Shown here piece by piece: positions 25,897 through 33,400 of a DNA stretch of 64,000 bases. A program made the translations under genes and the position numbers. The stretch is taken from positions 310,001 through 374,000 of the forward strand of contig NZ_CP097462.1 in NCBI RefSeq assembly GCF_023559245.1, written 5' to 3'. The notes beneath the pieces are model-generated. The model made no database searches. It was not told the origin of the DNA and saw only the letters and a list, made by a program, of their open reading frames with translations. Origin of the DNA: Sphingomonas sp. KRR8. GTDB lineage: Bacteria; Pseudomonadota; Alphaproteobacteria; Sphingomonadales; Sphingomonadaceae. Position 1 is the first letter of the stretch; each line of letters starts with the position of its first letter.

Positions 25897-26766
25897 TCAG
25901 CGTTTCAGGTTCATTCTGTCCAGAGCCGCACGAAGGCCTTGGGCGAGGATGATGGCCCGATCATTGCCCCAGAAGTGCATGAAGAAGAGCCGCGGCTCCT
26001 CGCCGGCCAAGTGATTGTGCAGGGCGGTCACGTCGATGCCATGCCTGCGTAGCGCCTGCAGAACGGAAGGTACCTCCGACGCGATCAGGACGAAATCGCC
26101 GGTCGCCACCGCCCGGCCGGCGCCTGTTGGCTGGAAATTGATCGCGGTCGCCAGCCCCAGCGCGGCGGGGAGCGGCATACCTTCGTCGCGCACCGTTTCG
26201 GCTCGCGGGAACGAATATTGATAAGTCCCCCCGGCGGCCTTGCCTTGGCTCTTGAGGGCGGAGTCGAGCGCTGCCGTATCCAGACCGAGCGGCGTTTGCG
26301 TAGCAGCGCCCGGCGCTCCCGTCGGCGTTCGGCTGGCGGACAATGCTCCCCTCAGCGCCGTGGCGAGCTTCACCGCATCGCCCATCCCGTGCACGTGCAT
26401 GTACATCGTCGCCGGCGAGGAGCGCAGGAGATGGTTGTGCAGCGCGGTAATGGTCAGCCCGCTGGCTAGGAGGCGCGACAGCACGGGATTGACCTCCTCC
26501 TGAGTGAGGACGAGGTCGCCCATCACCTCGGCATGGTCGGCCATGTCGCGGAACGCCAGCCAGGATCCAAGCGCGAGGGCCGGCCGGATGCGAACACCGT
26601 CGAGCATGACGTTCAGATCCGAGCGGGGGAAGGAGTAGCGGTGCACGTCCCCCGGCTGGACCATTGCCGGCCGGCCCATCGCCTTGTCGACATTCGTCCA
26701 CATTGTCGTCGCCTGTGCCGGGCTGACGGCCGCGGCAAGCAGGAGCGCCGCAAACTGCAACTTCAT
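25897..26766 (-). CDS. Exported DUF1259 (LppY/LpqO-like) protein
   Basis: A 289-residue secreted protein with two tandem copies of the DUF1259 repeat. Copy 1 contains the sequence VHRYSFPRSDLNV through ITALHNHLLRSSPATMYMHVHG (as separate conserved blocks); copy 2 contains YQYSFPRAETV through VTALHNHLAGEEPRLFFMHFWG. Each copy ends in HNHL plus a later histidine, so two similar His clusters are available for metal. GAGGAGGAG precedes the ATG at 26764-26766. It lies 68 bases downstream of the second cupredoxin, probably in one operon. Confidence 0.82.
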   Translation of the reverse strand: MKLQFAALLLAAAVSPAQATTMWTNVDKAMGRPAMVQPGDVHRYSFPRSDLNVMLDGVRIRPALALGSWLAFRDMADHAEVMGDLVLTQEEVNPVLSRLLASGLTITALHNHLLRSSPATMYMHVHGMGDAVKLATALRGALSASRTPTGAPGAATQTPLGLDTAALDSALKSQGKAAGGTYQYSFPRAETVRDEGMPLPAALGLATAINFQPTGAGRAVATGDFVLIASEVPSVLQALRRHGIDVTALHNHLAGEEPRLFFMHFWGNDRAIILAQGLRAALDRMNLKR

Positions 26767-26834
26767 GATCGGTCTCCTCCTCCGCGCGTTCGATCTGAAG
26801 CACTGAGAGCCGTTCGGGCTCGATCAAGTGGCGA

Positions 26835-27212
26835 TCAGTTGACGGTGATGGTGCCCTTCATCCCGAAGGTGCTGTGCAGGGTATGCGAGCATTTCAACGG
26901 GTAGCGGCCCGCTGCCGGTGTCAGCGAGAGGTTGACGGTCGCATGGCCCGGCACCTCGACCTTGCCGTCGCGCACCAGTGCCGCGGAGGCAGGGTCCAGC
27001 CGCGCGGCCGCGAAGAAAGCCGGAGCGTCGAAGCTATGTCCGCCAGCGCCCAGATTACGAAGGTGCAGAATGACGGGCGCGTTGGCCTGCAGGACGAGGG
27101 ATGCGGGAGCGAAATGGAAATTGCTCATTTGCACCGTCGCCTCGGTCGGAAGTGCGGCTGCCGGAGATTCCGCGGCCAGCACGAGAAGGGCTGCAGCAAG
27201 AATTTGGCGCAT
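26835..27212 (-). CDS. Exported cupredoxin-domain protein
   Basis: A 125-residue protein with a signal peptide (RQILAAALLVLAAESPAAA). The mature domain has strands typical of cupredoxins (VQMSNFHFAPASLVL, VILHLRNLGAGGHSFDAP) and possible copper ligands: His in GGHSFDA, Cys and His in LKCSHTLHSTFGM, and Met of GMKG. It is a distant paralogue of the cupredoxin at 24886-25206. ATG 27210-27212 has GGGAG upstream; a longer frame would extend into the tRNA. A GAACGAA-N16-TTCGTTC inverted repeat lies at 27256-27285 in its upstream region. Confidence 0.83.
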   Translation of the reverse strand: MRQILAAALLVLAAESPAAALPTEATVQMSNFHFAPASLVLQANAPVILHLRNLGAGGHSFDAPAFFAAARLDPASAALVRDGKVEVPGHATVNLSLTPAAGRYPLKCSHTLHSTFGMKGTITVN

Positions 27213-27255
27213 GGCGAAACTCCCAACCTGAGTGTGCCAGAAAATGCGCCTCTTC

Positions 27256-27285
27256 GAACGAATTGTCGTCGATGAAATTTCGTTC
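27256..27285. promoter_or_regulatory. Inverted repeat upstream of the cupredoxin/DUF1259 unit
   Basis: GAACGAA (27256-27262) and TTCGTTC (27279-27285) are perfect inverted arms separated by 16 bases, 44-73 bases upstream of the cupredoxin start. Possible operator; the binding protein is unknown. Confidence 0.3.
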
Positions 27286-27347
27286 AGATGAAGCGCTACG
27301 CTCAAGCGGCGCCGCGGCCCGCGAAGCTTCTTCGATGATGTGAGTGA

Positions 27348-27424
27348 TGGCGCACCCAAGAGGATTCGAACCTCTGGCCTCTGCCTTCGGAGGGCAGCGC
27401 TCTATCCAGCTGAGCTATGGGTGC
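27348..27424 (-). tRNA. tRNA-Arg (anticodon CCG), CCA encoded
   Basis: A 77-base cloverleaf. The acceptor stem is GCACCCA/TGGGTGC, the D arm GCTC...GAGC, the anticodon stem CTGCC/GGCAG with loop CTCCGAA (anticodon CCG), and the T arm AGAGG-TTCGAAT-CCTCT. The discriminator is G, and a genomic CCA follows at 27348-27350. Confidence 0.97.
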
Positions 27425-27607
27425 CAGTGCCTGGGCAGCCGATTAGCCGCGCCAGCCACGCGGGGCAAGGCCGCGCTTGCGCCACGTGGCCGCTCGGCGC
27501 AATGTTGCCGATGAGGGCGGAGTCGTTCTCCTGTTGAAGCGTGCCTACGCTGCCGGGGGAACATTCATGTTCGAAGCGAGGCGCTACCACGGGGCGAGGC
27601 GCCGCCC

Positions 27608-29026
27608 ATGATTTTCAACTCGCTGACCTTCATCCTGTTCTTCGCGGTCGTGCTGCTGCTGCACAATCTGCCGTTCAGCTGGCGGCAGAAGAAGATCAAC
27701 CTGCTGCTTGCCAGCTACCTGTTCTACGCGGCGTGGAACCCGCCGTTCGTGATCCTGCTGTGGATCTCGACCGTGGTCGACTGGTGGGCGGCGCAGTGGA
27801 TGATCCGGTCGGAGCGGCAGAGTACGCGGCGGGCCTGGATGATCATCTCGGTGGTCGTGAACCTCGGGATGCTCGGCTTCTTCAAGTACGGCAACTTCCT
27901 GCTCGACAATTTCGTGCTGCTCGCCGGCTCCCTGGGGGTCGTCTACCAGCCACCCAAGTGGGACATCATCCTGCCGGTGGGGATCAGCTTCTACACCTTC
28001 GCAACCCTGTCCTACACGCTCGACGTCTACCTGCGGCGCGCGCGGCCGGCGGGCAGCTTTCTGAACTACGCCCTGTTCGTGACCTTCTTCCCGCACCTGG
28101 TGGCGGGCCCGATCATGCGGCCGACCGAGCTTGTGCCGCAGTTCGAGATCGAGCGGCGCGCAAGGGCCAACCAGCTTTTCTTCGGCTTGGCGCTGCTGAC
28201 CCTCGGGCTGTTCCAGAAGGTCGTGATCGCGGACGGACTGCTGTCGCCGGTTGCCGAGTCGGTGTTCGATGCCCACGGCAAGGTGCCGCTGACTCTCGAC
28301 GCGTGGGCTGGGGTGCTTGCCTTTTCCGGCCAGATCTTCTGCGATTTCGCCGGCTATTCGACTTCGGCCATCGGAGTGGCGCTGTGCCTGGGCTTCGCCA
28401 TGCCGGACAACTTCCGCTTTCCCTATGGCGCGGTGGGCTTTTCCGACTTCTGGCGCCGGTGGCACATCACCCTGTCGAGCTGGCTGCGGGACTATCTCTA
28501 CATTCCGCTGGGCGGCAACCGCCATGGTCCGGCGAGGACCTATGCGGCGTTGATGGGGACCATGCTGCTTGGCGGCCTGTGGCACGGGGCCAATTGGACG
28601 TTCGTGGTGTGGGGCGGGCTCCACGGCGTGTATCTGTCCGCCGAGCGCTGGCTGAAGGCCCGGTTCGGAGGGTGGCGGCCGAACACGGCGCAGCTGGTCA
28701 TGTTGTCGCTGCTGACGTTCATGGCCATTAACATCACCTGGGTGTTCTTCCGGGCGCATGATTTCGCCACTGCGAGCACGCTGCTGCAAAGCATGGCCGG
28801 GATGGGAAAGGGCGGCGCGGCCCTGCTGACCGGCTTCGACCTGCTTGCCGCCTTCGGGCTGATCACGGTCATCTTCGGCACGCATTTCGCCATGCGTGAC
28901 ACCACGGTCGAGGCGGTGATCGAGCGCACGCCGGCGGTGGCGATTGCTGCCGCCTGGGCGCTCATGGCCTTCCTCGTCATCATCGAACAGGGGCGCGGCA
29001 ATGCCTTCATCTACTTCGCTTTCTGA
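27608..29026 (+). CDS. MBOAT-family O-acyltransferase (AlgI/DltB-like)
   Basis: A 472-residue polytopic membrane enzyme. Family blocks are FNSLTFILFF at the start, LPVGISFYTFATLSYTLDVY, AGPIMRPTELVPQ, and the catalytic region WRRWHITLSSWLRDYLYIPLGGNR, followed by GGLWHGANWTFVVWGGLHG with the invariant histidine. AlgI-type proteins transfer acyl groups across the inner membrane to exopolysaccharide or teichoic acid. It overlaps by 26 bases the next gene, a membrane-anchored SGNH-like protein, the usual partner that completes the transfer. No alginate genes are nearby, so the polymer is unknown. Confidence 0.9.
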   Translation: MIFNSLTFILFFAVVLLLHNLPFSWRQKKINLLLASYLFYAAWNPPFVILLWISTVVDWWAAQWMIRSERQSTRRAWMIISVVVNLGMLGFFKYGNFLLDNFVLLAGSLGVVYQPPKWDIILPVGISFYTFATLSYTLDVYLRRARPAGSFLNYALFVTFFPHLVAGPIMRPTELVPQFEIERRARANQLFFGLALLTLGLFQKVVIADGLLSPVAESVFDAHGKVPLTLDAWAGVLAFSGQIFCDFAGYSTSAIGVALCLGFAMPDNFRFPYGAVGFSDFWRRWHITLSSWLRDYLYIPLGGNRHGPARTYAALMGTMLLGGLWHGANWTFVVWGGLHGVYLSAERWLKARFGGWRPNTAQLVMLSLLTFMAINITWVFFRAHDFATASTLLQSMAGMGKGGAALLTGFDLLAAFGLITVIFGTHFAMRDTTVEAVIERTPAVAIAAAWALMAFLVIIEQGRGNAFIYFAF

Positions 29027-30242
29027 GCCGCCGCGCAAGCGCCGCACGGCGCCGCGGGTCACCCCGAAGGCCGACGCGGTCCCTGAGCGGATCCACGACG
29101 GGGCACTGCCCAGGGGATTGCGGCTGACGGCCAGTGACCGGCCCGGGCAGGCCCAGCCCGTGCCGGTGCGCGACATTCCGGACCAGCCGTGGGTCCGGAT
29201 CGGAATCGCCGCGGCCGTGGCGTTGCTCGTGATGGTCGGCGGCTGGGAATATTGGGCGAGAAGCTATGGGCTGCGCACCGCCGACATTGGCGACAGCCCG
29301 CAGGCGTGGGCGGAGCAGCGCGCGGCGGTGAAGCCGGACGATGTGCTCCTGGTCGGCGACAGCCGCATCTTCTTCGATACCGACCTTGCCTGGTTCGAGC
29401 GGCTGACCGGTGTGCGTCCCCGGCAGCTGGCGATCCCAGGCACCAACGGCCGCATCCTGATGCAGGACCTGGCCTATGACCCTGCCTACCGCGGACTGCT
29501 GATCGTCGGGATGGCAGACACGAGTTTCTTCCGCCCGGACGGGGCGGGGATCGGCGGTCCCTGGATCAGCGGCTACCAACGCAATCGCGAGCCGAGCCAG
29601 ATCAGCGGCCTGTGGATCGATCGCTGGCTTCAGGGCAGGCTGGCCTTCCTCGACGACGACCTGCGGTTCAGTAGCCTGTTGCGGCGAAATGATCATGGAT
29701 GGCGGGCCGGCGTGGACAGTCCGTACCTCGACGTGTGGAAGATCAGCGAGACGTTCCCCGGACGGCAGACCTTCATGTGGCACCGCATCGAGGAGCCCGG
29801 CTATCTTCGTGCGCAGGCACGCGGCGCCTGGCACAACTTCGAAGGGCCGGTGCAGAAGCCGGCAATCACCGGTCGGGTGATTGCGCACAGCCGCCGGGCT
29901 GTTGAGGCGCTGCGTCGGCATGGGGGCGACGTGGTGTTCCTGCGACCGCCCAGCGCTCCGCCGATCCGCGCCAACGAGGAAAAACGACTGCCCAAGGCGC
30001 GTAATTGGGATGCGCTGCTGGCGGGGGTTCCGGCCAAGGGCATCCACGTCGATGACCTGCCCAATGCGCAGGGGCTTTATATCCCCGAGTGGTCGCACCT
30101 CAGCCGGGCTTGCGCACGCGTTTTTACCGACGCCTACGTCCGGCGGCTGGTGCAGCTGACGCCGCGCTTGCGGTTGCGGGCCGATGCGCCGCCGCCACTC
30201 ACGCCGGCCGACTGTCTCAAAGGCGTGCCAGCCAATCGTTGA
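29001..30242 (+). CDS. Membrane-anchored SGNH-like (AlgJ/AlgX-type) acetyltransfer partner
   Basis: A 413-residue protein. A basic/proline-rich cytoplasmic head of about 60 residues precedes one membrane helix (IGIAAAVALLVMVGGWEYW). The periplasmic part holds a GDSR motif (VLLVGDSRIFF), an IPGTNGR block and a late EWSHLS motif that would supply the catalytic histidine. The order GDS...H fits the SGNH hydrolase-like partners of AlgI-type acyltransferases. ATG 29001 is chosen because it opens a natural basic head. It overlaps the MBOAT gene at its start and the PhaC-like gene tail-to-tail by 26 bases. Confidence 0.75.
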   Translation: MPSSTSLSEPPRKRRTAPRVTPKADAVPERIHDGALPRGLRLTASDRPGQAQPVPVRDIPDQPWVRIGIAAAVALLVMVGGWEYWARSYGLRTADIGDSPQAWAEQRAAVKPDDVLLVGDSRIFFDTDLAWFERLTGVRPRQLAIPGTNGRILMQDLAYDPAYRGLLIVGMADTSFFRPDGAGIGGPWISGYQRNREPSQISGLWIDRWLQGRLAFLDDDLRFSSLLRRNDHGWRAGVDSPYLDVWKISETFPGRQTFMWHRIEEPGYLRAQARGAWHNFEGPVQKPAITGRVIAHSRRAVEALRRHGGDVVFLRPPSAPPIRANEEKRLPKARNWDALLAGVPAKGIHVDDLPNAQGLYIPEWSHLSRACARVFTDAYVRRLVQLTPRLRLRADAPPPLTPADCLKGVPANR

Positions 30243-31239
30243 GCGGGCGGTGGAGCTGGTCGCGGGCGCGGCGGCCGACGATCATTCCGACGTGACCGGA
30301 CGGCACCGCAACGGTCGCGCCTGGCGCCGCGGTCGCAGCGGGAACGATGCGGTCGTTGGCGGCGGTGAAGTGAAGGGTTGGCACCCCCGGCAAGCCGAAC
30401 CACGTGCCGCTTCCGCTGCGGTCCGCACCGAACAGGTCGTCGACCAGTTCGGCGGCGGCGGCGAGCGGGAGCGCTTCGCCGCCATTCGCCCAATCCTCCA
30501 GCGCGACGAAACGGCGGGCTTCGGGGCTCGCCGGATCAAGCGTGCCGAAGGACGCGAATTTGGCGACCGTGCGCTGCGGATCGAGTGACCAGAAGGCAGC
30601 CTGCAGCACCTCCATCGGCATCAGCCCCAATGCCTGTGCACCGGGCCAGGCGTCGTTGCGCAGGCGAGCGACGGCTTCGCGAGCATCGTCTGGATAGCCG
30701 GTGAAGCGCCAAGGGGCGGCAAGGGTCGCAACTCCGCGCGTCGCGATGGTGCTTGCGGCGGCCAAGGCCAGCGTGCCGCCAAGGCAGTAGCCGATCAATA
30801 CCGCGGGCTGTCCAATCTGCCTGAGCAGGGGCAGGAGCAATTCGCTGATGTGTTCAGTGAGCGAGAGTGGCCGGTCCCGCGCCGCTCCCCAGTCGACCAG
30901 CAGGATGCGCCCAGAACCGGCCAGCGCATCGGCGAGCGAGCAGTCAGGGTCGAGGTCGAGGATGTGCGGCGGGTTGATGAGCGACGGCACCAGCACGATG
31001 GGAGCGCCGCTTCCGCCGCAATCGCGCAATGAGGCCGCGCCGACCTGAGCCACCGCCAGGCGCTGAATCGTCGTCGGGGCTCGCGGCGCGCGCTGATAGG
31101 CGCGCAGGCCGCTAAGCGCATCAGCCGCCAGCGCCGGGTCGTGCCCGCCAGCCCGTCGCACCAGTTCCAGGAACAGCGGCAACGGACGCGGTCCCGGCGC
31201 TTGTTGCGGTGCATCATGGGGCGGTGCTAGATCGGTCAT
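30217..31239 (-). CDS. PhaC-like alpha/beta hydrolase (short, class III-like)
   Basis: A 340-residue alpha/beta-fold protein. The nucleophile elbow is GYCLGG with Cys152 rather than Ser, the mark of PHA synthases. Asp in TAANDRIVPA and His in SGHVGM complete a Cys-Asp-His triad. IVLVPSLINPPHILDLDP matches the PhaC oxyanion region. It is much shorter than class I PhaC (about 580 residues) and close to class III PhaC, but no phaE gene is present. It starts 19 bases from the divergent phaR. It could be a PHA synthase or a related acyltransferase. Confidence 0.75.
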   Translation of the reverse strand: MTDLAPPHDAPQQAPGPRPLPLFLELVRRAGGHDPALAADALSGLRAYQRAPRAPTTIQRLAVAQVGAASLRDCGGSGAPIVLVPSLINPPHILDLDPDCSLADALAGSGRILLVDWGAARDRPLSLTEHISELLLPLLRQIGQPAVLIGYCLGGTLALAAASTIATRGVATLAAPWRFTGYPDDAREAVARLRNDAWPGAQALGLMPMEVLQAAFWSLDPQRTVAKFASFGTLDPASPEARRFVALEDWANGGEALPLAAAAELVDDLFGADRSGSGTWFGLPGVPTLHFTAANDRIVPAATAAPGATVAVPSGHVGMIVGRRARDQLHRPLNDWLARL

Positions 31240-31258
31240 CTATTTCAGGACACCTAGC

Positions 31259-31795
31259 ATGACAAAGTCGACCGCGCCCAAGGTCACGATCAAGAAATAC
31301 GCCAACCGCCGGCTCTACGATACGGAGAGCTCGGCCTATGTGACCCTCGATCGGCTGGCGCAGATGATCCGCGATGGCCGCGACTTCGAGGTGCTCGACG
31401 CTCGGACGGGCGAGGACATTACACGGCAGGTGCTCACCCAGATCATCGTCGAGGAGGAGGCGCGGGGTTCGACCATGCTTCCCGTCAATTTCCTTCGCCA
31501 GCTGATCGGCATGTACGGCAATTCGATGCAGAGCATGGTCCCGCAATATCTCGAGACCGCGATGGCGAGCTTTGAGAAGAACAATGCCGCCTTCCGCGAT
31601 GCGTTCGGGACCAACCTGTTCCAGGACCTCGCGCGCCGCAACATGGAGTTGTTCGAACAGTTTACCCGTGGTGCCGCGCCCGGCCGCAAGGATGCCCCGG
31701 GTGCAGCCAAGCCTGCCTCCGGCGGAAGCGAGGTCGACGCGCTTCGGGCGGAACTCGACGCGCTCAAGGCCAAGGTGGACCGGCTCGGCCAGTGA
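31259..31795 (+). CDS. phaR: PhaR: polyhydroxyalkanoate synthesis regulator
   Basis: A 178-residue protein. The N-terminal PHB/PHA-accumulation DNA-binding domain (VTIKKYANRRLYDTESSAYV and LDRLAQMIRDGRDFEVLDA, two adjacent blocks) is diagnostic. It is followed by a PhaR repeat region (LPVNFLRQLIGMYGN, MVPQYLETAMASFEKN) and a C-terminal coiled coil. PhaR represses phasin and synthesis genes and binds PHA granules. AGGA lies about 8 bases before ATG 31259. It is divergent from the PhaC-like gene and shares one base with the start of the next gene (TGATG). Confidence 0.93.
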   Translation: MTKSTAPKVTIKKYANRRLYDTESSAYVTLDRLAQMIRDGRDFEVLDARTGEDITRQVLTQIIVEEEARGSTMLPVNFLRQLIGMYGNSMQSMVPQYLETAMASFEKNNAAFRDAFGTNLFQDLARRNMELFEQFTRGAAPGRKDAPGAAKPASGGSEVDALRAELDALKAKVDRLGQ

Positions 31796-32211
31796 TGCTT
31801 GGTTCATTGCTGGCAGCGACTTTGCTTCAGGTCGCGCCCGTCGCAGCGGTGCAGCCCTGGACGACGGCCACGCCCGATGCGGGCAGCTGGACCTATCGCG
31901 CCTTCCCGGGCGGGAGCGAGGCGATCTTCCAGGGCGCCGCCGGACCCTTGTTCACGCTGCGCTGCACCCTTGCCAGCCGAACCGTGCAATTGCTGCGCAG
32001 CGGAGCAGTGCCGGGGACCAGTCTGGTGGTGCGCACCACCAGCCTTGAGCGCAGCCTGCCAGCGAGCGGGACACTGGGCGCGCGCGACCCGTTGCTAGAT
32101 GCCATCGCTTATTCGCGGGGACGCTGGTCAGTGGAAGCGCCGGGGCTGCCGCGGCTGGTCTTGCCGGGCTGGCCGGAAGCGGCGCGAAGCATCGAAGATT
32201 GCCGAAACTGA
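31795..32211 (+). CDS. Exported hypothetical protein coupled to phaR
   Basis: A 138-residue protein with a signal peptide (LGSLLAATLLQVAPVAA). The mature part is rich in small residues and predicted beta-structured, with Cys in LRCTLAS and IEDCRN that could form a disulphide. I do not recognise a family. Its ATG at 31795 overlaps the phaR stop, so expression is coupled to the regulator although the product is exported. Confidence 0.7.
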   Translation: MLGSLLAATLLQVAPVAAVQPWTTATPDAGSWTYRAFPGGSEAIFQGAAGPLFTLRCTLASRTVQLLRSGAVPGTSLVVRTTSLERSLPASGTLGARDPLLDAIAYSRGRWSVEAPGLPRLVLPGWPEAARSIEDCRN

Positions 32212-32239
32212 AGATCATTACAAGACTTGAACGATCTTC
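32210..32239 (+). terminator. Weak terminator-like hairpin after the phaR unit
   Basis: GAAGATC (32210-32216) pairs with GATCTTC (32233-32239) across a 16-base loop, followed by CTTTCC. It begins within the stop codon of the preceding gene. The T content is low, so the call is tentative. Confidence 0.35.
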
Positions 32240-32274
32240 CTTTCCGGGCATTCTGACTGCAGCTACAACGCAGC

Positions 32275-32289
32275 GAAAGGAGGTGATCC
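32275..32289 (+). promoter_or_regulatory. 15-base full complement of the 16S rRNA 3' end as ribosome binding site
   Basis: GAAAGGAGGTGATCC is complementary over all 15 bases to the conserved 3' end of 16S rRNA (GGATCACCTCCTTTC). Its GGAGG core lies 7 bases before an ATG at 32291. Normal sites in this window match 4-7 bases. Confidence 0.85.
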
Positions 32290-32290
32290 G

Positions 32291-32347
32291 ATGTCTCATG
32301 GTTCAGCAGGAGGCACGGTGACGTTCGTTCGGGAGATGCGGTTCTAA
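32291..32347 (+). CDS. 18-residue small ORF / leader peptide with super-strong ribosome binding site
   Basis: ATG at 32291 to TAA at 32345-32347 encodes MSHGSAGGTVTFVREMRF. The extraordinary ribosome binding site in front of it is the main evidence for translation. I do not know this peptide. Downstream lie nested inverted repeats: CCGGA...TCCGG enclosing AGGTC...GACCT, then a 10-bp stem GGCGATCGTC/GACGGTCGCC at 32402-32431. The next gene (GTG 32540) encodes the histone-like protein. It may be a leader peptide, a small regulator, or a ribosome-trapping RNA. Confidence 0.5.
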   Translation: MSHGSAGGTVTFVREMRF

Positions 32348-32481
32348 CCGGACCGCTTCAGGTCTCCCGGGCTGGACCTTCCGGCCGCTGACCATGCTCG
32401 AGGCGATCGTCGCAGCAATGTGACGGTCGCCTTCGACTTGTCTGGCGCCTGGCCAACGCCGCAGTGCGCAATTTGACAAAC
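32348..32481 (+). other. Structured intergenic RNA/DNA region without a gene
   Basis: Between the small ORF and the promoter of the histone-like gene I find no ORF. The clearest structure is a 10-bp stem with one G-T pair, GGCGATCGTC (32402-32411) with GACGGTCGCC (32422-32431), and a 10-base loop. No T tract follows. Confidence 0.4.
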
Positions 32482-32506
32482 GGAACCGTTCCGCGCCTGC
32501 ATCGTC
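32482..32506 (+). promoter_or_regulatory. EcfG-like promoter of the histone-like gene
   Basis: GGAAC (32482-32486), 16 bases, CGTC (32503-32506). One base differs from the EcfG consensus GGAAC-N16/17-CGTT. GGAAC is also in a palindrome CGGAAC-C-GTTCCG. It ends 33 bases upstream of the GTG start. Confidence 0.45.
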
Positions 32507-32539
32507 TTCTGCGCAACGAAGCACAGGGAGATGCGACAA

Positions 32540-33307
32540 GTGGCCAAGGGCAGCAGCGGAAGCAAATCCAACAACAATGGCGGAAATGCGAGCTTCACCA
32601 ACCAGGATGGCGGTGCGGGCGATCACGGCGCAAGCTCGGCAAGGAGTCGGCAATCGGGCGGTTCGAGCCGCTCCACGACGGCCGAGGAGACGCTCGACAA
32701 ACTCGCCAAGGCAGCGATGAGCAAGGAGATGCTCGCCGCCGGCCTGGCCGCGGCGGCCGCCGCGATCAGCGCGTCGCCAACCGTTCGCAAGAAGATCCGC
32801 GACGCCGGCACCGAAGCCGCCGACACTGCCAGCAAGGCCGGCAGCTCCGTCGCCAAGCTCGGAGCATTGATCGCCGACGCGGTGGCGGATGCGGCGCAGC
32901 GAGTGCTGTCGGGCGAAATCTTCACCGGCGCCAAGAGTGATTCGCGCAGCAGCGGCGGCCGTTCCAGTGCCCAGCGGGCGACCTCGTCGACGACGAGCAA
33001 GAGCGGTTCGACTCGGGCGCGCTCCAGCTCGGCCAAGAGCGGCGGAAGCACTGGGACCAAGAGCGCGGCCAAGCCGGCCCGCGCGACCAGCGCCCGCAAG
33101 TCGTCCGCACGCACCGGATCGGGCGAAGGCGCGGCGGCCAAGCCTGCCGCTCCGCGCAGCCGCGCGGCGTCGGCCAGCACATCGCGGTCGCGCGCTTCGT
33201 CGGGCACTGCCAAGCCGGGCAGCGGCACGCGCCGGGGTAGCGGTTCGGGCCGCGGCCGGGGCGGCACCAAGCCGCCAGCAGGCGGTGGCAGCGACGGCAA
33301 GGCCTGA
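32540..33307 (+). CDS. Histone H1-like, Ser/Ala/Arg/Lys-rich low-complexity protein
   Basis: A 255-residue highly basic protein. A Gly/Asn/Ser-rich head (about 50 residues) is followed by a short helical core (ETLDKLAKAAMSKEMLAAGL, VRKKIRDAGTEAADTASKAG), then about 120 residues of repetitive SxR/AxK/SGR sequence resembling eukaryotic H1 tails and bacterial AlgP/Hc1-like proteins. I prefer the GTG at 32540 to the ATG at 32531: GGGAG at 32526-32530 abuts the ATG but is 9 bases from the GTG. It probably binds nucleic acid. The promoter suggests stress induction. Confidence 0.7.
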   Translation: MAKGSSGSKSNNNGGNASFTNQDGGAGDHGASSARSRQSGGSSRSTTAEETLDKLAKAAMSKEMLAAGLAAAAAAISASPTVRKKIRDAGTEAADTASKAGSSVAKLGALIADAVADAAQRVLSGEIFTGAKSDSRSSGGRSSAQRATSSTTSKSGSTRARSSSAKSGGSTGTKSAAKPARATSARKSSARTGSGEGAAAKPAAPRSRAASASTSRSRASSGTAKPGSGTRRGSGSGRGRGGTKPPAGGGSDGKA

Positions 33308-33400
33308 TCGACTGAATAGAGCAGGGGGCGCTGCGCCGGTTCTTGCCGGTGCGTTGCTCGCCTCTTTGCAGCCCACGCGCCACGTGCCATTCGGGCGGGC

